DNA of 64,000 nucleotides from Novosphingobium sp. KA1 (GCF_017309955.1 NZ_CP021247.1:993501-1057500), one strand, 5' to 3'; shown: positions 1 through 9,772, counted from the stretch's first letter. The notes: a model not told the origin generated them from the sequence alone. Program-made: numbers and translations.

Positions 1-904
1 GCATCTCGATGCCATCGCGCCGTGCCAGATCGCGCAGCACCGGCGCGGTAGCCGCGCCTTCGGCCACCGTGGCCTTGCCCGCCAGCGCCTGCCCGGCGGT
101 CTGCCCCTCGCCCAGCGCGAGGCCGAGCGAGAAATTGCGGCTGGAAGTGGACGAACAGGTCAGCACAAGATCTCCAAGGCCGCACAGGCCCGACAGCGTT
201 TCCGCCCGCGCACCGCGCGCCAGGCCGAACCGCAGCATTTCCGCATAACCGCGCGCGATGAGCGCGGCGCGCGCGTTCTGGCCGAGCCGCAGCCCTTCCG
301 CCACGCCGCAGGCAATCGCCAGCACGTTCTTGATCGCCCCGCCGACTTCCGCGCCGGTGACGTCGTCGGAGTAGTAGGGTCGCAGGGCGGGCCTTGCGAT
401 CAAGGGCGATAGCCGCGCCCACTGCGCCCTCCCGCCCGAACAGGCGAGCGTGACCGCGGTGGGGAGCCCCGCCGCGACTTCATGCGCGAACGTCGGGCCG
501 GAGAGCACCGCGATCTCGGCGCCCGGCACGGCCTCGGCCGCGACTTGCGCCATCAGGCGTCCCGATCCGGCCTCGATGCCCTTGGCGCAGAGCACCAGGT
601 CGCGCGGCGTCCCGGTGAACCCCAGCGCGGGAAGCCGCGCCAGCACGCCGCCGAGGAACTGGGCGGGAACAACCGCCAGCAGCGCCGGCAAGCTGGCCAG
701 TTCGGCGAGATCCGAAGTGGCGCGAACACCTTGCGCCAAGGCAGCGCCGGGCAGATAGACCGCATTGCAGCGCTCCGCGTTGATGCGCGCGGCAAGCTCC
801 GGCTCGCGCGTCCAGAGCAGCACTTCGCTGCCGTCACCGGCAGCCGCCTGCGCCAGCGCGGTGCCCCAGGCCCCGGCGCCGATGACGCCCAGCGCCGCGC
901 TCAC
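1..904 (-). CDS. gpsA: Glycerol-3-phosphate dehydrogenase [NAD(P)+], 3' end cut by window
   Basis: Cytoplasmic enzyme that reduces dihydroxyacetone phosphate to sn-glycerol-3-phosphate for phospholipid synthesis. The N-terminus has a Rossmann GAGAWG motif at residues 9-14. The conserved AIKNVLAIA segment with the catalytic lysine follows further on, as does a GLCGLGDL segment. About 301 codons are visible; the C-terminal end lies beyond base 1, so the gene is partial. The start is a GTG whose first bases overlap the tsaD stop by 4 nt (GTGA), which implies translational coupling with tsaD upstream. The tsaD-gpsA pairing is common in sphingomonads. Identification is secure; only the extreme C-terminus is unseen. 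Confidence 0.95.
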   Translation of the reverse strand, partial: MSAALGVIGAGAWGTALAQAAAGDGSEVLLWTREPELAARINAERCNAVYLPGAALAQGVRATSDLAELASLPALLAVVPAQFLGGVLARLPALGFTGTPRDLVLCAKGIEAGSGRLMAQVAAEAVPGAEIAVLSGPTFAHEVAAGLPTAVTLACSGGRAQWARLSPLIARPALRPYYSDDVTGAEVGGAIKNVLAIACGVAEGLRLGQNARAALIARGYAEMLRFGLARGARAETLSGLCGLGDLVLTCSSTSSRNFSLGLALGEGQTAGQALAGKATVAEGAATAPVLRDLARRDGIEM

Positions 905-1935
905 GCCTTGACCCCGGCGCCGCGCACGGCATCGGCTTCGGGATCGAGCGGCCAGCGCGGCCGCGCGGCCACGTCGAGCGGGTCCGACTGGCCGAGCGCA
1001 AAACGCTCCGCCCCGGCCCAGGCGATCATTGCCGCATTGTCGGTGCACAGCGCCAGCGGCGGCGCCACGAAATCGAGATCGTGTTCGGACGCCAGCGCCT
1101 CCAGCGCGCCGCGGATCGCCTTGTTGGCCGCAACGCCGCCGGCCACGACCAGCGCATTCACCGGCCCCGCCGCCGCCAGTGCCCGGCGCGCACGGTCGAT
1201 CAGGCAGTCGATCGCGGCCTGCTGGAAGGAGGCGGCGATATCGGCATCGCTGTACTGGCCCGACTGCTTGGCGCGCATCACCGCGCTCTTGAGCCCGGCA
1301 AACGAGAAGTGCGGCTCGTCCGAACCCTTGAGCGGGCGCGGCAGCGGCACTTTTTTCGCATCGCCCGCCAGCGCCAGCCGCTCCATCGCCGGGCCGCCGG
1401 GATAGCCGAGGCCGAGCAGCTTGGCGGACTTGTCGAAAGCCTCGCCCAGCGCATCGTCGATGGTGGTGGCGAGGCGGCGGAACTTGCCCACGCCTTCGAC
1501 CAGCAGGATCTGGCAGTGTCCGCCCGAGACCAGCAGCAGCAGGTAGGGATATTGCAAATCGCCATCGGCCAGACGCGGCGAGAGGGCGTGGCCTTCAAGG
1601 TGGTTGATCGCGATCAGCGGCTTGCCGGTCGCCATCGCCAGCGCCTTGGCGGTGACCAGGCCGACCATCACCCCGCCGATCAGCCCCGGCCCGGCGGTGG
1701 CGGCAATCGCGTCGACATCGTCCAGCGTCATGCCGGCGTCGGCCAGCGTCGCCTCGATCAGCGGGGCCAGCCGTTCGGCATGGGCACGCGCGGCGATCTC
1801 GGGCACGACACCGCCATAGGGCCGGTGCGCCTCGTCCTGCGAGGCGATGCGCTGCGCAAGGATCGTGCGGTCGCCGGTTACCAGCGCGGCCGCCGTCTCG
1901 TCGCACGAGCTTTCGATGCCCAAAATCGTGGTCAT
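901..1935 (-). CDS. tsaD: tRNA N6-threonylcarbamoyladenosine transferase subunit TsaD
   Basis: Transfers the threonylcarbamoyl group from threonylcarbamoyl-AMP to A37 of tRNAs that read ANN codons, working with TsaB and TsaE. The product has 344 residues, normal for the family. It starts [15 protein letters not shown], the typical TsaD N-terminus. The metal-binding HLEGH motif places histidines at residues 112 and 116, and the SGGHCQ and [10 protein letters not shown] segments of the ASKHA fold are present. The chosen ATG at 1935 matches the family N-terminus; the reading frame stays open further upstream, but that extension runs antisense over hemC and is not credible. gpsA follows with a 4-nt overlap, and hemC diverges from it 61 bp away. 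Confidence 0.97.
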   Translation of the reverse strand: MTTILGIESSCDETAAALVTGDRTILAQRIASQDEAHRPYGGVVPEIAARAHAERLAPLIEATLADAGMTLDDVDAIAATAGPGLIGGVMVGLVTAKALAMATGKPLIAINHLEGHALSPRLADGDLQYPYLLLLVSGGHCQILLVEGVGKFRRLATTIDDALGEAFDKSAKLLGLGYPGGPAMERLALAGDAKKVPLPRPLKGSDEPHFSFAGLKSAVMRAKQSGQYSDADIAASFQQAAIDCLIDRARRALAAAGPVNALVVAGGVAANKAIRGALEALASEHDLDFVAPPLALCTDNAAMIAWAGAERFALGQSDPLDVAARPRWPLDPEADAVRGAGVKA

Positions 1936-1975
1936 TATCGGTTTACCCTGAACGGCCCTTCCACTGGACGACATT

Positions 1976-1995
1976 GGCGGGTAGCACAACCCGCC
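1976..1995. repeat. Small inverted repeat just upstream of hemC
   Basis: GGCGGGT (1976-1982) and ACCCGCC (1989-1995) are perfectly complementary with a 6-nt loop. The right arm ends one base before the hemC ATG. No Shine-Dalgarno sequence is visible in front of hemC, so a hairpin here could affect initiation, or the 5' end of the message may lie very close to the start codon. Confidence 0.4.
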
Positions 1996-1996
1996 G

Positions 1997-2950
1997 ATGA
2001 CGACGCCAACCAAAACACATGAGACCCATTTCCGCCTTGGCACCCGCCGTTCGCCGCTGGCGATCGCACAGGCCGAGGAAGCACGCGACCGGCTTGCCGC
2101 CGCGCATGGAATCGATGCAGCGCATATAGAGATCGTGGCGGTGACCGCCAGCGGCGATCGCATCCAGGACCGGGCGCTTGCCGAAATCGGTGGAAAGGCG
2201 CTCTGGACCAAGGAACTCGACGCCTGGCTGGCCAGCGGCGAGATCGATTTTGCGGTCCATTCGGCCAAGGACGTCGAGACGATCCGGCCCGAAGCCTTCA
2301 CCATCGGCGCGATCCTGCCGCGCGAGGACGTGCGCGACGTGCTGGTCGGCGCCGAATCGATCCGCGCGCTGCCGCAAGGGGCCATCGTCGGCACCAGCGC
2401 CCCGCGCCGCGCCGCGCAGCTGCTCCATGCCCGCCCGGACTGCACCGTGGTGACCTTCCGCGGCAATGTCGCCACCCGCCTTGCCAAGCTGACGGCGGGC
2501 GAGGCCGACGCCACGTTCCTCGCCGCCGCCGGGCTCCGGCGCCTGGGCGAGACCGGCACCGGCCATGCGCTCGACGAGAACGACTGGCTGCCCGCCCCCG
2601 CCCAGGCCGCGATCATGATCGAATGCCGCGCCGATGACGCTCGCACCAGGGCCTTCCTCGCCGCCGTCGACGACGCCCCCAGCCACGCCGCCGTCGCGGC
2701 GGAACGCGCGCTGCTGGCCGGCCTCGGCGGCAATTGCCACAGCCCGATCGCGGTGCTGACCCGCCATGACGGTGAGGACCTGATCATGCGCGCGGCCCTC
2801 TACAGCCCCGACGGGGCCGAAAAAGTCGAGGGCGAAGCCCGTTTTGCGGCCACCGACGGCACCGGCCCCGCCGCGCTCGCGGCCCGGCTGCTGGCCCGCG
2901 CGGTGCCTGCCATCGCCGTGCATTTCAGCGGCGCGGGAGCCGATAGCTGA
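1997..2950 (+). CDS. hemC: Hydroxymethylbilane synthase (porphobilinogen deaminase)
   Basis: Polymerises four porphobilinogen molecules into hydroxymethylbilane in haem synthesis. The 317 residues match the usual length. Visible signatures are [11 protein letters not shown] near the N-terminus, the catalytic aspartate in HSAKD (D92), the [10 protein letters not shown] and FRGNVATRL substrate-binding loops, and the dipyrromethane cofactor cysteine C247 in GGNCHSPIA. The gene diverges from tsaD and is followed directly by hemD. No clear ribosome-binding site precedes the ATG; a short hairpin occupies that space. Confidence 0.97.
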   Translation: MTTPTKTHETHFRLGTRRSPLAIAQAEEARDRLAAAHGIDAAHIEIVAVTASGDRIQDRALAEIGGKALWTKELDAWLASGEIDFAVHSAKDVETIRPEAFTIGAILPREDVRDVLVGAESIRALPQGAIVGTSAPRRAAQLLHARPDCTVVTFRGNVATRLAKLTAGEADATFLAAAGLRRLGETGTGHALDENDWLPAPAQAAIMIECRADDARTRAFLAAVDDAPSHAAVAAERALLAGLGGNCHSPIAVLTRHDGEDLIMRAALYSPDGAEKVEGEARFAATDGTGPAALAARLLARAVPAIAVHFSGAGADS

Positions 2951-3654
2951 ACAAGGCCCCGCTCCCGCTGGTCGTCGTGCGGCCCGCGCCCGGCGCCGAG
3001 GCCACCTGCCTGGCGGCACGGGCATTGGGGCTGGAGGCGGAAGCGTTCCCGCTCTTTGCGGTGCATCCGCTGCGCTGGGAGGCTCCGGCGCGCACGGAAG
3101 TCGACGCCTTGCTGCTCGGCAGCGCCAATGCCCTGCGCCATGGCGGGGCGGACCTCGCGCGCTATCGCGGCCTGCCCGCCTATGCCGTGGGCGAAACCAC
3201 GGCGGCCGCGGCCCGCGCGGCCGGCCTCGACGTGGTGCGCACCGGCACGGGGGGACTGCAAGGACTGCTCGGGCAAATCGATCCGGCACATCGCCGCCTT
3301 TTGCGGCTGGCCGGTCGCGAGCGTATTTCCCTTGAAATACCGCCTCATGTCACGGTGCTGACCCGCGAGGTCTATGCCAGCCAGGCCCTGCCCCTGCCCG
3401 GCGCCCTGGCGGCGCGGCTCCGCGCCCCGTGCCTCGTGCTGCTCCATTCCGCCGAGGCGGCGCGCCATTTCGCCCGCTTATGCGACAGCGCCGGAATAGT
3501 CCGCAGCCAGATCCACGTCACCGCGCTCGGTCCGCGCATTGCCGCCGCCGCCGGAACCGGCTGGGCCGGGATCGCTGCCGCACCCACAGCCACCGATGCC
3601 GCATTGCTGGCCTTGGCCAAAGAGTTGTGCCAAGGGTTTACGCCGGGATCGTGA
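2947..3654 (+). CDS. hemD: Uroporphyrinogen-III synthase
   Basis: Cyclises hydroxymethylbilane with D-ring inversion to uroporphyrinogen III. The product is poorly conserved, as HemD usually is, but shows the N-terminal VVVRPAPGAEAT strand-loop, an internal LLGSANALRHG segment, YAVGETTA, and a C-terminal TALGPRIAAAA. The first ordinary start codon is a GTG at 2977, but it would cut into the first beta strand. A CTG at 2947 overlaps the hemC stop by 4 nt (CTGA) and restores the strand as [13 protein letters not shown], so I place the start there with reservation. Its position after hemC supports the call. Confidence 0.85.
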   Translation: MNKAPLPLVVVRPAPGAEATCLAARALGLEAEAFPLFAVHPLRWEAPARTEVDALLLGSANALRHGGADLARYRGLPAYAVGETTAAAARAAGLDVVRTGTGGLQGLLGQIDPAHRRLLRLAGRERISLEIPPHVTVLTREVYASQALPLPGALAARLRAPCLVLLHSAEAARHFARLCDSAGIVRSQIHVTALGPRIAAAAGTGWAGIAAAPTATDAALLALAKELCQGFTPGS

Positions 3655-3673
3655 TCTTACAGAAACGAGCGTG

Positions 3674-4609
3674 ATGCAGGACCAGACTTCCCAGCCTACC
3701 CCGATGCCGCACCGCCCGCGTTCGCGCGCCGGAGGGTTTTTCGTTGCGCTGCTGGCCTTCGTGCTGGGCGGCGCCCTGTCGCTCTGGGCCGTGCAGGATG
3801 GCTATTTCGACCGGCTGATCCCGGGCCGCCAGGCGCAGGACGACCAGCCGCCCGCGCAGGCCGTCACCGCGCCCGCGGCCGCCCCCGCGCCCAGGGTTCC
3901 GGCGCCCTCCTCGCCGCAGGATCTGGCCGCGATCGGCGTGGTCGAGGGCCGTCTCGCGCTGATCGAGGACCGGCTCTCGCGCGTCGATTTCGAAACCAAT
4001 GCCGCCTCGGGCAATGCCGCGCGGGCCGAAGGCCTGCTGATCGCCTTTGCCGCCCGCCGCATGATCGACCGGGGCGAACCGCTCAGCTACGTCGCCGACC
4101 AGCTGCGCCTGCGCTTCACCAATGCCCAGCCGCGCGCCGTCGATACCGTGATCGCCTTTGCCAAGAACCCGGTCACGCTTGACGAACTGACCGCCCGGCT
4201 CGAGGCGCTGTCGCCCGAACTCAGCGAAACCCAGAGCAACCAGAGCCTGTGGGACCGCGCCCGCAGCGAGCTGTCCGGCCTCTTCACGGTCCACCGCGAT
4301 TCCTCGACCCTGCTGACGCCCACCGCGCGGATCGACCGCGCCCGCGTGATGCTGACGGCGCGCCGCATCCCCAGCGCGATCAACGAAGTCCAGCGCCTGC
4401 CCAATGCCCAGGCCGCCGAAATCTGGATCGCCGACGCGCGCCGCTACCAGGACGCGCAGGACGCGCTCGACCTGCTGGAGACCACCGCGATGCTGGAATC
4501 GCACCGCCTGCAGGATTCGGCGGGCAACACGGTCACGCAGCCCAGCCCGCTCGCCGCTCCCGGTGCGCAGCCCAGCGAAGAGCCCAGCCCGGAGGCGACC
4601 GAAGGCTGA
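3674..4609 (+). CDS. hemCD-linked inner-membrane protein of unknown function (mitofilin/HemX position)
   Basis: A 311-residue protein with a short cytoplasmic N-terminus, one hydrophobic segment at about residues 17-36 and a long region outside the membrane. That region begins with an Ala/Pro-rich linker and continues as predicted helix with many Glu, Arg and Ala residues. In other alphaproteobacteria a mitofilin-like or HemX-like protein lies directly after hemC-hemD, and this gene has the same place and architecture. No catalytic motif is visible. The start is the ATG at 3674, 19 bp after the hemD stop; the open frame further upstream overlaps hemD and is ignored. A role in haem-enzyme organisation or membrane shape is inferred from position only. 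Confidence 0.75.
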   Translation: MQDQTSQPTPMPHRPRSRAGGFFVALLAFVLGGALSLWAVQDGYFDRLIPGRQAQDDQPPAQAVTAPAAAPAPRVPAPSSPQDLAAIGVVEGRLALIEDRLSRVDFETNAASGNAARAEGLLIAFAARRMIDRGEPLSYVADQLRLRFTNAQPRAVDTVIAFAKNPVTLDELTARLEALSPELSETQSNQSLWDRARSELSGLFTVHRDSSTLLTPTARIDRARVMLTARRIPSAINEVQRLPNAQAAEIWIADARRYQDAQDALDLLETTAMLESHRLQDSAGNTVTQPSPLAAPGAQPSEEPSPEATEG

Positions 4610-4642
4610 TCGGCCAGAGGCAAGCGGGCCGCGAACGAGTAC

Positions 4643-4669
4643 AAAGGGCGCCCGTCGGCGCCCTTTTTT
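4643..4669 (+). terminator. Rho-independent terminator after the hemC-hemD operon
   Basis: A 10-bp stem, AAAGGGCGCC / GGCGCCCTTT, with a CGTC loop is followed by further T residues. It lies between the convergent hem operon and ubiH and could work in both directions. Confidence 0.85.
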
Positions 4670-4673
4670 CCTG

Positions 4674-5918
4674 TCAGCCCTGCAGCAGTTCCGGCAGCGA
4701 GCCCGACATGCCCCGCGCCTCGTCCATGAAGAAGCGCTTGAGCGTGGGCAGGCGTTGTACCGCCCCCATGCCAAGCCGCCGCACCGCGCTGGGCAGGCGG
4801 CCGGGCACCCCGAACAGCCGGGTCAGGCCATCGGTGACCGACATGACCATGAAGGAATCGAGGCTGCGCCACTTCTCGTACCGCTTGAGCAGTTCCATGT
4901 CGCCCGGCTCAAGGCCCAGACGCATGCCCTCGCGCAGCACTTCGACGAGGGCGCCGACGTCGCGCAGGCCAAGGTTGAGGCCCTGCCCGGCAATCGGGTG
5001 CATCCCGTGCGCGGCATCGCCGATCACCGCGAGACGCTCGTCGATGACATGGCCGGCATGGTGGAAGCGCAGCGGATAGCTCATGCGCGGGGCCGAGAGC
5101 GAGATCGTGCCGAGCACCCCGTGCATGCGGCGCTCCACCTCGTTCACGAACATCGCATCGCTCATGGCGATGACACCGGCGGCATCCTTTTCCGACACCG
5201 TCCAGACCAGCGCGCTGCGGTGGCGGCCTTCGGCATCGTCCAGCAGCGGCAGCAGCGCGAAGGGCCCGGCCGGGTAGAAGATTTCCCAGGCGGTATTGCC
5301 GTGGGGCTTCTCGTGGAACAGCCCGGCGACCATCGCGCGGTGCTTGTAGTCCCACTTGGCGAGCGCAAAACCGGCCTCGTCCCGGGTGGGCGACTGGCGG
5401 CCTTCGGCGGCGACCAGCAGGCTGGCCTTGAGCACGCGCCCGTCGCTCAGTTCCACGTCCACGCCGTGCGGGCCGCGATCGCGGCGCACCGCCTCGGTCT
5501 TCACGTGCCAGGCGATGCTGGGCTCATCCTTCGCCGCATCGAACAGCGCGAGGCGCAAGTCGCGGTTGGCGAACATGCGCCCCAGCGTGCCCTCGTCGGG
5601 CTTGGGCGTGAAATCGATCCGGCCGGGCTTCATCCCGTCGGTGACGGCAATGGAATCGATCGGGCAGCCGAGCCCGCTGAGCGCGGGCGCGAGGCCGATC
5701 TTCCCGAACAGGTTCCAGCTCGCGGTCGAGATCGCCGAGGCGCGGCCGTCCGCGCCCTCGGCGGTAAGGTCCGCCGGATCGGCGCGGTCGATCACGTGGC
5801 TGGTGATCCCCGCCTTGGCAGCAGCCAGCGCCAGCGTCATGCCGACGAGACCGCCGCCGAGGATAATCAGGTCGCGGCGATCCGCCGCTATATCGAGCCT
5901 TGCTGCCGAGTCGTTCAT
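4674..5918 (-). CDS. ubiH: UbiH/UbiF/VisC-family FAD-dependent monooxygenase (ubiquinone hydroxylase)
   Basis: A flavin hydroxylase of the p-hydroxybenzoate hydroxylase fold that hydroxylates the polyprenylated ring during ubiquinone synthesis. Of 414 residues, the N-terminal LGGGLVGMTLA (about 20-30) is the FAD-binding Rossmann motif. LVAAEGRQSPTRD (about 168-180) is the DG-type motif, and GDAAHGMHPIAGQG (300-313) is the second FAD contact, all typical of the family. Which ring position it modifies cannot be told from sequence. Its start overlaps the stop of the phosphatase gene by 4 nt (ATGA), so the two form one transcript; it ends at the bidirectional terminator shared with the hem operon. 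Confidence 0.9.
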   Translation of the reverse strand: MNDSAARLDIAADRRDLIILGGGLVGMTLALAAAKAGITSHVIDRADPADLTAEGADGRASAISTASWNLFGKIGLAPALSGLGCPIDSIAVTDGMKPGRIDFTPKPDEGTLGRMFANRDLRLALFDAAKDEPSIAWHVKTEAVRRDRGPHGVDVELSDGRVLKASLLVAAEGRQSPTRDEAGFALAKWDYKHRAMVAGLFHEKPHGNTAWEIFYPAGPFALLPLLDDAEGRHRSALVWTVSEKDAAGVIAMSDAMFVNEVERRMHGVLGTISLSAPRMSYPLRFHHAGHVIDERLAVIGDAAHGMHPIAGQGLNLGLRDVGALVEVLREGMRLGLEPGDMELLKRYEKWRSLDSFMVMSVTDGLTRLFGVPGRLPSAVRRLGMGAVQRLPTLKRFFMDEARGMSGSLPELLQG

Positions 5919-7609
5919 CGACGGCAGCTATCGGCCTCCGCCGCGTCGATGTCGAGACACCTTCCGTCCCAAGTGCCCGCAGGTGCGGACAAACCGACCG
6001 TCGCGGCAAGGGTGGGCGCGATGTCCACGGTCTCCACCGGGTTCGGCTGTTCGAAGCCGGTCATGCCCTTGCGCCAGAACAGCATCGGCACCCGGCGGTC
6101 GTAATCCCACGGGCTGCCGTGCGAGGCGACCTTGAACGGCGCCGCCTTGCCGGGCACCACGCCGCGCACGGTCAGCATCTGCACTTCGCCGGAGCGGCCC
6201 GGCACGAACGAGGCGCGGACCTTCTGCTCCATCGTCCAGTCCTGCGGATGGCCCTTGGGTTCGGGCCACTGCATGATCTGATCCTGCGTGTAGACCTCGG
6301 CAATCTGCGGATTGGCCTTCAGACGGGCGACCAGCGCCGGGATCACCTTGGCCTTCTGTTCCGGCGTCAGTTCGGCGGAGAGCCAGACGCTGCCCGCCTC
6401 GCCCGCGCCGTAGAACAGCGGGCCGTTCTTCACGGTCACGCCGGTATCCTGCGAGACGGCGGCGGCCAGCGCCTTGGCGCTGAGCGCGGGATCGATGCGC
6501 ACGGCATCGGGATTGCCGCGAAGCTGCTGGCGCTCGGGCGCATCGAAGCCGCCATGGTCGGCGCTGAGCACAACTTCGTAGTCGATGCCGCGCGCATCCA
6601 GCTGGTCGAACAGATAACCCAGCGCTTCGTCCAGCACGTTCATCTGCACGCACATTTCCACGCCCTCGGTGCCGAAGGCATGGCCGACCTTGTCGGTCGC
6701 CGAGAAGCTGACCGAAAGCACGTCGGGCACCGCGTCCTTGCCCATGCCCAACTCGTCCACCATGCGCACCGCCATCTCGGCCGTCGCGGTGTCGATGCGC
6801 GGGCCGTTGACGTAGCTCTTGTAGTCGCCTGCGGTCGCGGGGAAGCGCCAGGTGCCGATGGTGAAGTTGCCGATCGGCGTCGCCCGGTCGACCCTGCCGC
6901 ACCAGCCCGGAACCGCCAGCGGGCCGTCACCGGCAGCGATGCGGCGGGCGAGGTCGGCGTTCTCCGCCTCCACCGCCTTGGAAATCCGGCGCCCCGCGAA
7001 AGTCGTGAAGCCCTTGTCGCCGATCCAGTAGACGGCGTCGGTATCGTGCCCGCTCATCATCACCGCGGCGCGGTCCTTGGCGGAGACGGCGGCATTGATG
7101 GTCTTGGGATTGGCCTTCTTCATCAGGTCGCCCAGCGTGGGGGCGAGCAGGTGCTTGGGGCTCACCACCGGAACGTCCGGCGTGGACCTGGGGTCGCTCT
7201 CGTCCTCGACGCAGTAGACTTCCTTGTCCGCGCGGCCGATGCCGGGGACGTACCAGGAATTCGCGGTGATGCCGGTGCGCGCGGGATGGACGCCGGTCAG
7301 CAGGGTCGAGTGTCCGGGGCAGGTCTCGGTCGCGGCGTGCGACTGGAAGCCCTGGGCATAGACCCCGCCTTGCAGCAGGCGGGTGAAGCCCTTGGTGAAG
7401 TGCTGGCGGTACTGCGCAAAGAGGTCGGCGGAGAACTGGTCGACCGAGATCGCCACGATCAGCCTGGGCGCATCCTGCGGCACCTGCTCGGTCACCGCGG
7501 GCATGGCAAGACTGGGGGCAATGGTCGCGCCGGGCGCATCCTTCGCCATGGCGGGCGCGGCGGCAAGAGCCATGGCCATCGAGGCCAGCGAGGCGGAGAG
7601 AAAGCGCAT
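5915..7609 (-). CDS. phoK: PhoK/PafA-type alkaline phosphatase, secreted
   Basis: Predicted periplasmic or secreted metal-dependent phosphomonoesterase of the nucleotide pyrophosphatase/phosphodiesterase superfamily. The 564 residues begin with a Sec signal peptide (MRFLSASLASMAMALAAAPAMA). Then come the metal aspartate D57 in AISVDQFSADLF and the nucleophile threonine T96 in SHAATETCPGHST. SATDKVGH, SADHGGFDAPE and SHGSPWDYDRR supply the remaining zinc/calcium ligands. The whole layout closely follows PhoK of Sphingomonas sp. BSAR-1. The ATG at 7609 has AGGAAG upstream and starts the signal peptide; the longer open frame is rejected. It is transcribed ahead of ubiH with a 4-nt overlap, an unexpected pairing. 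No Pho box was identified. Confidence 0.93.
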   Translation of the reverse strand: MRFLSASLASMAMALAAAPAMAKDAPGATIAPSLAMPAVTEQVPQDAPRLIVAISVDQFSADLFAQYRQHFTKGFTRLLQGGVYAQGFQSHAATETCPGHSTLLTGVHPARTGITANSWYVPGIGRADKEVYCVEDESDPRSTPDVPVVSPKHLLAPTLGDLMKKANPKTINAAVSAKDRAAVMMSGHDTDAVYWIGDKGFTTFAGRRISKAVEAENADLARRIAAGDGPLAVPGWCGRVDRATPIGNFTIGTWRFPATAGDYKSYVNGPRIDTATAEMAVRMVDELGMGKDAVPDVLSVSFSATDKVGHAFGTEGVEMCVQMNVLDEALGYLFDQLDARGIDYEVVLSADHGGFDAPERQQLRGNPDAVRIDPALSAKALAAAVSQDTGVTVKNGPLFYGAGEAGSVWLSAELTPEQKAKVIPALVARLKANPQIAEVYTQDQIMQWPEPKGHPQDWTMEQKVRASFVPGRSGEVQMLTVRGVVPGKAAPFKVASHGSPWDYDRRVPMLFWRKGMTGFEQPNPVETVDIAPTLAATVGLSAPAGTWDGRCLDIDAAEADSCRR

Positions 7610-7706
7610 CGAGGGGTCTTCCTTGAAATCTGGAGGCGTTGGGCGCAGATGCTGGTTGGACCGGATCACCGGCTCAACGCAACCCTCGGCAACTCGTGGG
7701 AGATTC

Positions 7707-9770
7707 ATGAAAAAGCGCCGCTATCGCCTCTCCGTGACACTCCTGTGTCAATTGCTGGCGCTTGTCCTGATGCCCATCGCCGTTCGCGCGCAGACCGGGG
7801 CCCCGCCGCATATTGCCGCCCAGCTGGTCGCCGCCCCCGCCGCGCCGGGCAGCGAGGCCATGGTGGCCATCCACATGACTCCCGAAAAGGGCTGGCACGG
7901 CTACTGGTCGAACCCCGGCGATGCCGGGCTCGGCATGGAGCTGGACTGGACGCTGCCGAAGGGCGCGAAGGCGGGAACCCCGCGCTATCCGGTGCCGCAG
8001 ACGCTGGTGGTCTCGGGCCTGATGAACCACGTGTTCGAACATGACTACGCCGTGCTGGTGCCGATCACCGTGCCCGCCGATGCCGCGCCGGGAAGCCGCC
8101 TGCCGATCCGCCTTGCCGCGCAGTGGCTGGCCTGCACCGAGCAGATCTGCGTGCCCGAGCACGCCGAGCTTGCCGTGGAACTGCCCCTCGTCGCCGCCGC
8201 CCCTGCGCCCGATGCGCGCTTTGCCGAATGGACGCGCCGCCTGCCCGCGCCGCTGGACGCCAGCGCCACGTTTGCGCTGGATAGCAAGGCGCTGCACCTT
8301 GCCATCCCCCTGCCCGCCGCCACGCCGCTGTCCTCGCCGCATGTTTTCCTGGGCGAGGACAAGCTGGTCGACTATGCCGCGACGCAGACTTTCGCGTGGA
8401 ACGGCGACAGTCTCATCGTCACCATCCCCCGCGCCAGGATCGACGCACGCGGTGCCGATGCGCTGACCGGCGTGCTGCGGCTGGACGGCGACGGCAACGG
8501 CATCGCCTTTTCCGCCCGGCCCGGCGCCGTGCCGACCGGCGGCACACCGCTGGCCGGCGATACCGCTTCAACGCCAGCCCTCGCTCCGTTGCCCCTCCTG
8601 CTGCTGGCCGCGCTGGCGGGCGGGCTGCTGCTCAATGTGATGCCCTGCGTTTTCCCGATCCTCAGCCTCAAGGCGCTGAGCCTCGCCCGTGCGGGCGAGA
8701 GCGAGGCCCATGCCCGGATCGAGGGGCTGGCCTATGCCGCAGGCGTCGTCACCGCCTGCCTCGCCCTCGGCGGGGTGCTGCTGGCGCTGCGCGCCGGCGG
8801 TCAGGAAGTGGGCTGGGCCTTCCAGTTGCAGGAGCCGCTGGTCGTGGTCGCCCTGCTGCTGCTGGCCGCCGCGATCACCGCCAACCTGCTGGGCCTGTTC
8901 GAACTGACGGTGCCGGGCTTCGTCTCGGGCGGATCCCCCTCCAGCTTCACCCGCGGCGCGTTCGTCACCGGCCTGCTGGCGGCGTTTGTGGCAACGCCCT
9001 GCACCGGCCCGTTCATGGCCAGCGCCATGGGCGCGGCGCTGCTGCTGCCGGTGCTGCCCGCGATGGCGCTGTTCGCGGCGCTGGGCGTGGGCATCGCGCT
9101 GCCGTTCCTCGCCATCGCCTTCATTCCCCCGCTGCGCCGCCGCATGCCGCGCCCCGGCGCCTGGATGGTGACGTTCCGCCGCTGGCTGGCGGTGCCGATG
9201 GGCCTCACTGCGCTGGCGCTCGCCTGGCTGACGTGGAAGGTCGGCGGGCCGTGGTTCGCGGGCGAGGCCCTGCTTGGCCTCGCGCTGGTCATGGCGGCGC
9301 TCTTCGTGATGGGGCGCACCCAGCGCAAGGGCGGCTCTGCACGGCCAGCGGCAGCGATTGCGCTGGCCGTGGCGGTCTTCGCGCTTGTTGTCCTGCCCCC
9401 GCCGATGCCGCCTGCCGCGAGCGTCGACTCCATCCTCGGCGCCAGACCCTTCAGCGAAACGGCACTGGCCGATGCGCGCGCCGCCGGGAAGCCGGTCTTC
9501 GTGTGGATGACCGCCGACTGGTGCCTGTCCTGCAAGGTGAACGAGGAAGTCGCCATCGAGCGCGCCGAAACCAAGGCCGCCTTCGACAAGGCCGGGGTCG
9601 TGGTCCTGCGCGGAGACTGGACGCGCCGCGACCCCGCGATCACCCGCTATCTCACCGCCCAGGGCGCGGCCGGCGTGCCGCTTTACGTCTGGTACGGAAG
9701 GGACGGCAAGGCGGTGCAACTGCCGCAAGTGCTGACCAGCGACCTCCTCGCCCGCCAGGCCGGGGGCTGA
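7707..9770 (+). CDS. dsbD: Thiol:disulfide interchange protein DsbD (full-length, three domains)
   Basis: Inner-membrane protein that carries electrons from cytoplasmic thioredoxin to periplasmic thiol proteins. The 687 residues divide into a signal peptide (1-28), a periplasmic alpha domain with the cysteine pair in LACTEQICVP, a membrane domain of about eight helices, and a C-terminal periplasmic thioredoxin domain with TADWCLSCKVNEE. The membrane domain carries redox cysteines in NVMPCVFPILSLK and ATPCTGPFMAS. The ATG at 7707 has a GGGAG site upstream and diverges from phoK across 97 bp, which should hold both promoters. The alpha domain is of the longer ScsB-like kind rather than the E. 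coli kind. Confidence 0.92.
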   Translation: MKKRRYRLSVTLLCQLLALVLMPIAVRAQTGAPPHIAAQLVAAPAAPGSEAMVAIHMTPEKGWHGYWSNPGDAGLGMELDWTLPKGAKAGTPRYPVPQTLVVSGLMNHVFEHDYAVLVPITVPADAAPGSRLPIRLAAQWLACTEQICVPEHAELAVELPLVAAAPAPDARFAEWTRRLPAPLDASATFALDSKALHLAIPLPAATPLSSPHVFLGEDKLVDYAATQTFAWNGDSLIVTIPRARIDARGADALTGVLRLDGDGNGIAFSARPGAVPTGGTPLAGDTASTPALAPLPLLLLAALAGGLLLNVMPCVFPILSLKALSLARAGESEAHARIEGLAYAAGVVTACLALGGVLLALRAGGQEVGWAFQLQEPLVVVALLLLAAAITANLLGLFELTVPGFVSGGSPSSFTRGAFVTGLLAAFVATPCTGPFMASAMGAALLLPVLPAMALFAALGVGIALPFLAIAFIPPLRRRMPRPGAWMVTFRRWLAVPMGLTALALAWLTWKVGGPWFAGEALLGLALVMAALFVMGRTQRKGGSARPAAAIALAVAVFALVVLPPPMPPAASVDSILGARPFSETALADARAAGKPVFVWMTADWCLSCKVNEEVAIERAETKAAFDKAGVVVLRGDWTRRDPAITRYLTAQGAAGVPLYVWYGRDGKAVQLPQVLTSDLLARQAGG

Positions 9771-9772
9771 GC

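Noticed and set aside
1976..1995. Haem-responsive riboswitch before hemC
   Set aside because: Only a 7-bp hairpin of 20 nt is present; there is no room for an aptamer in the 61-bp divergent gap.
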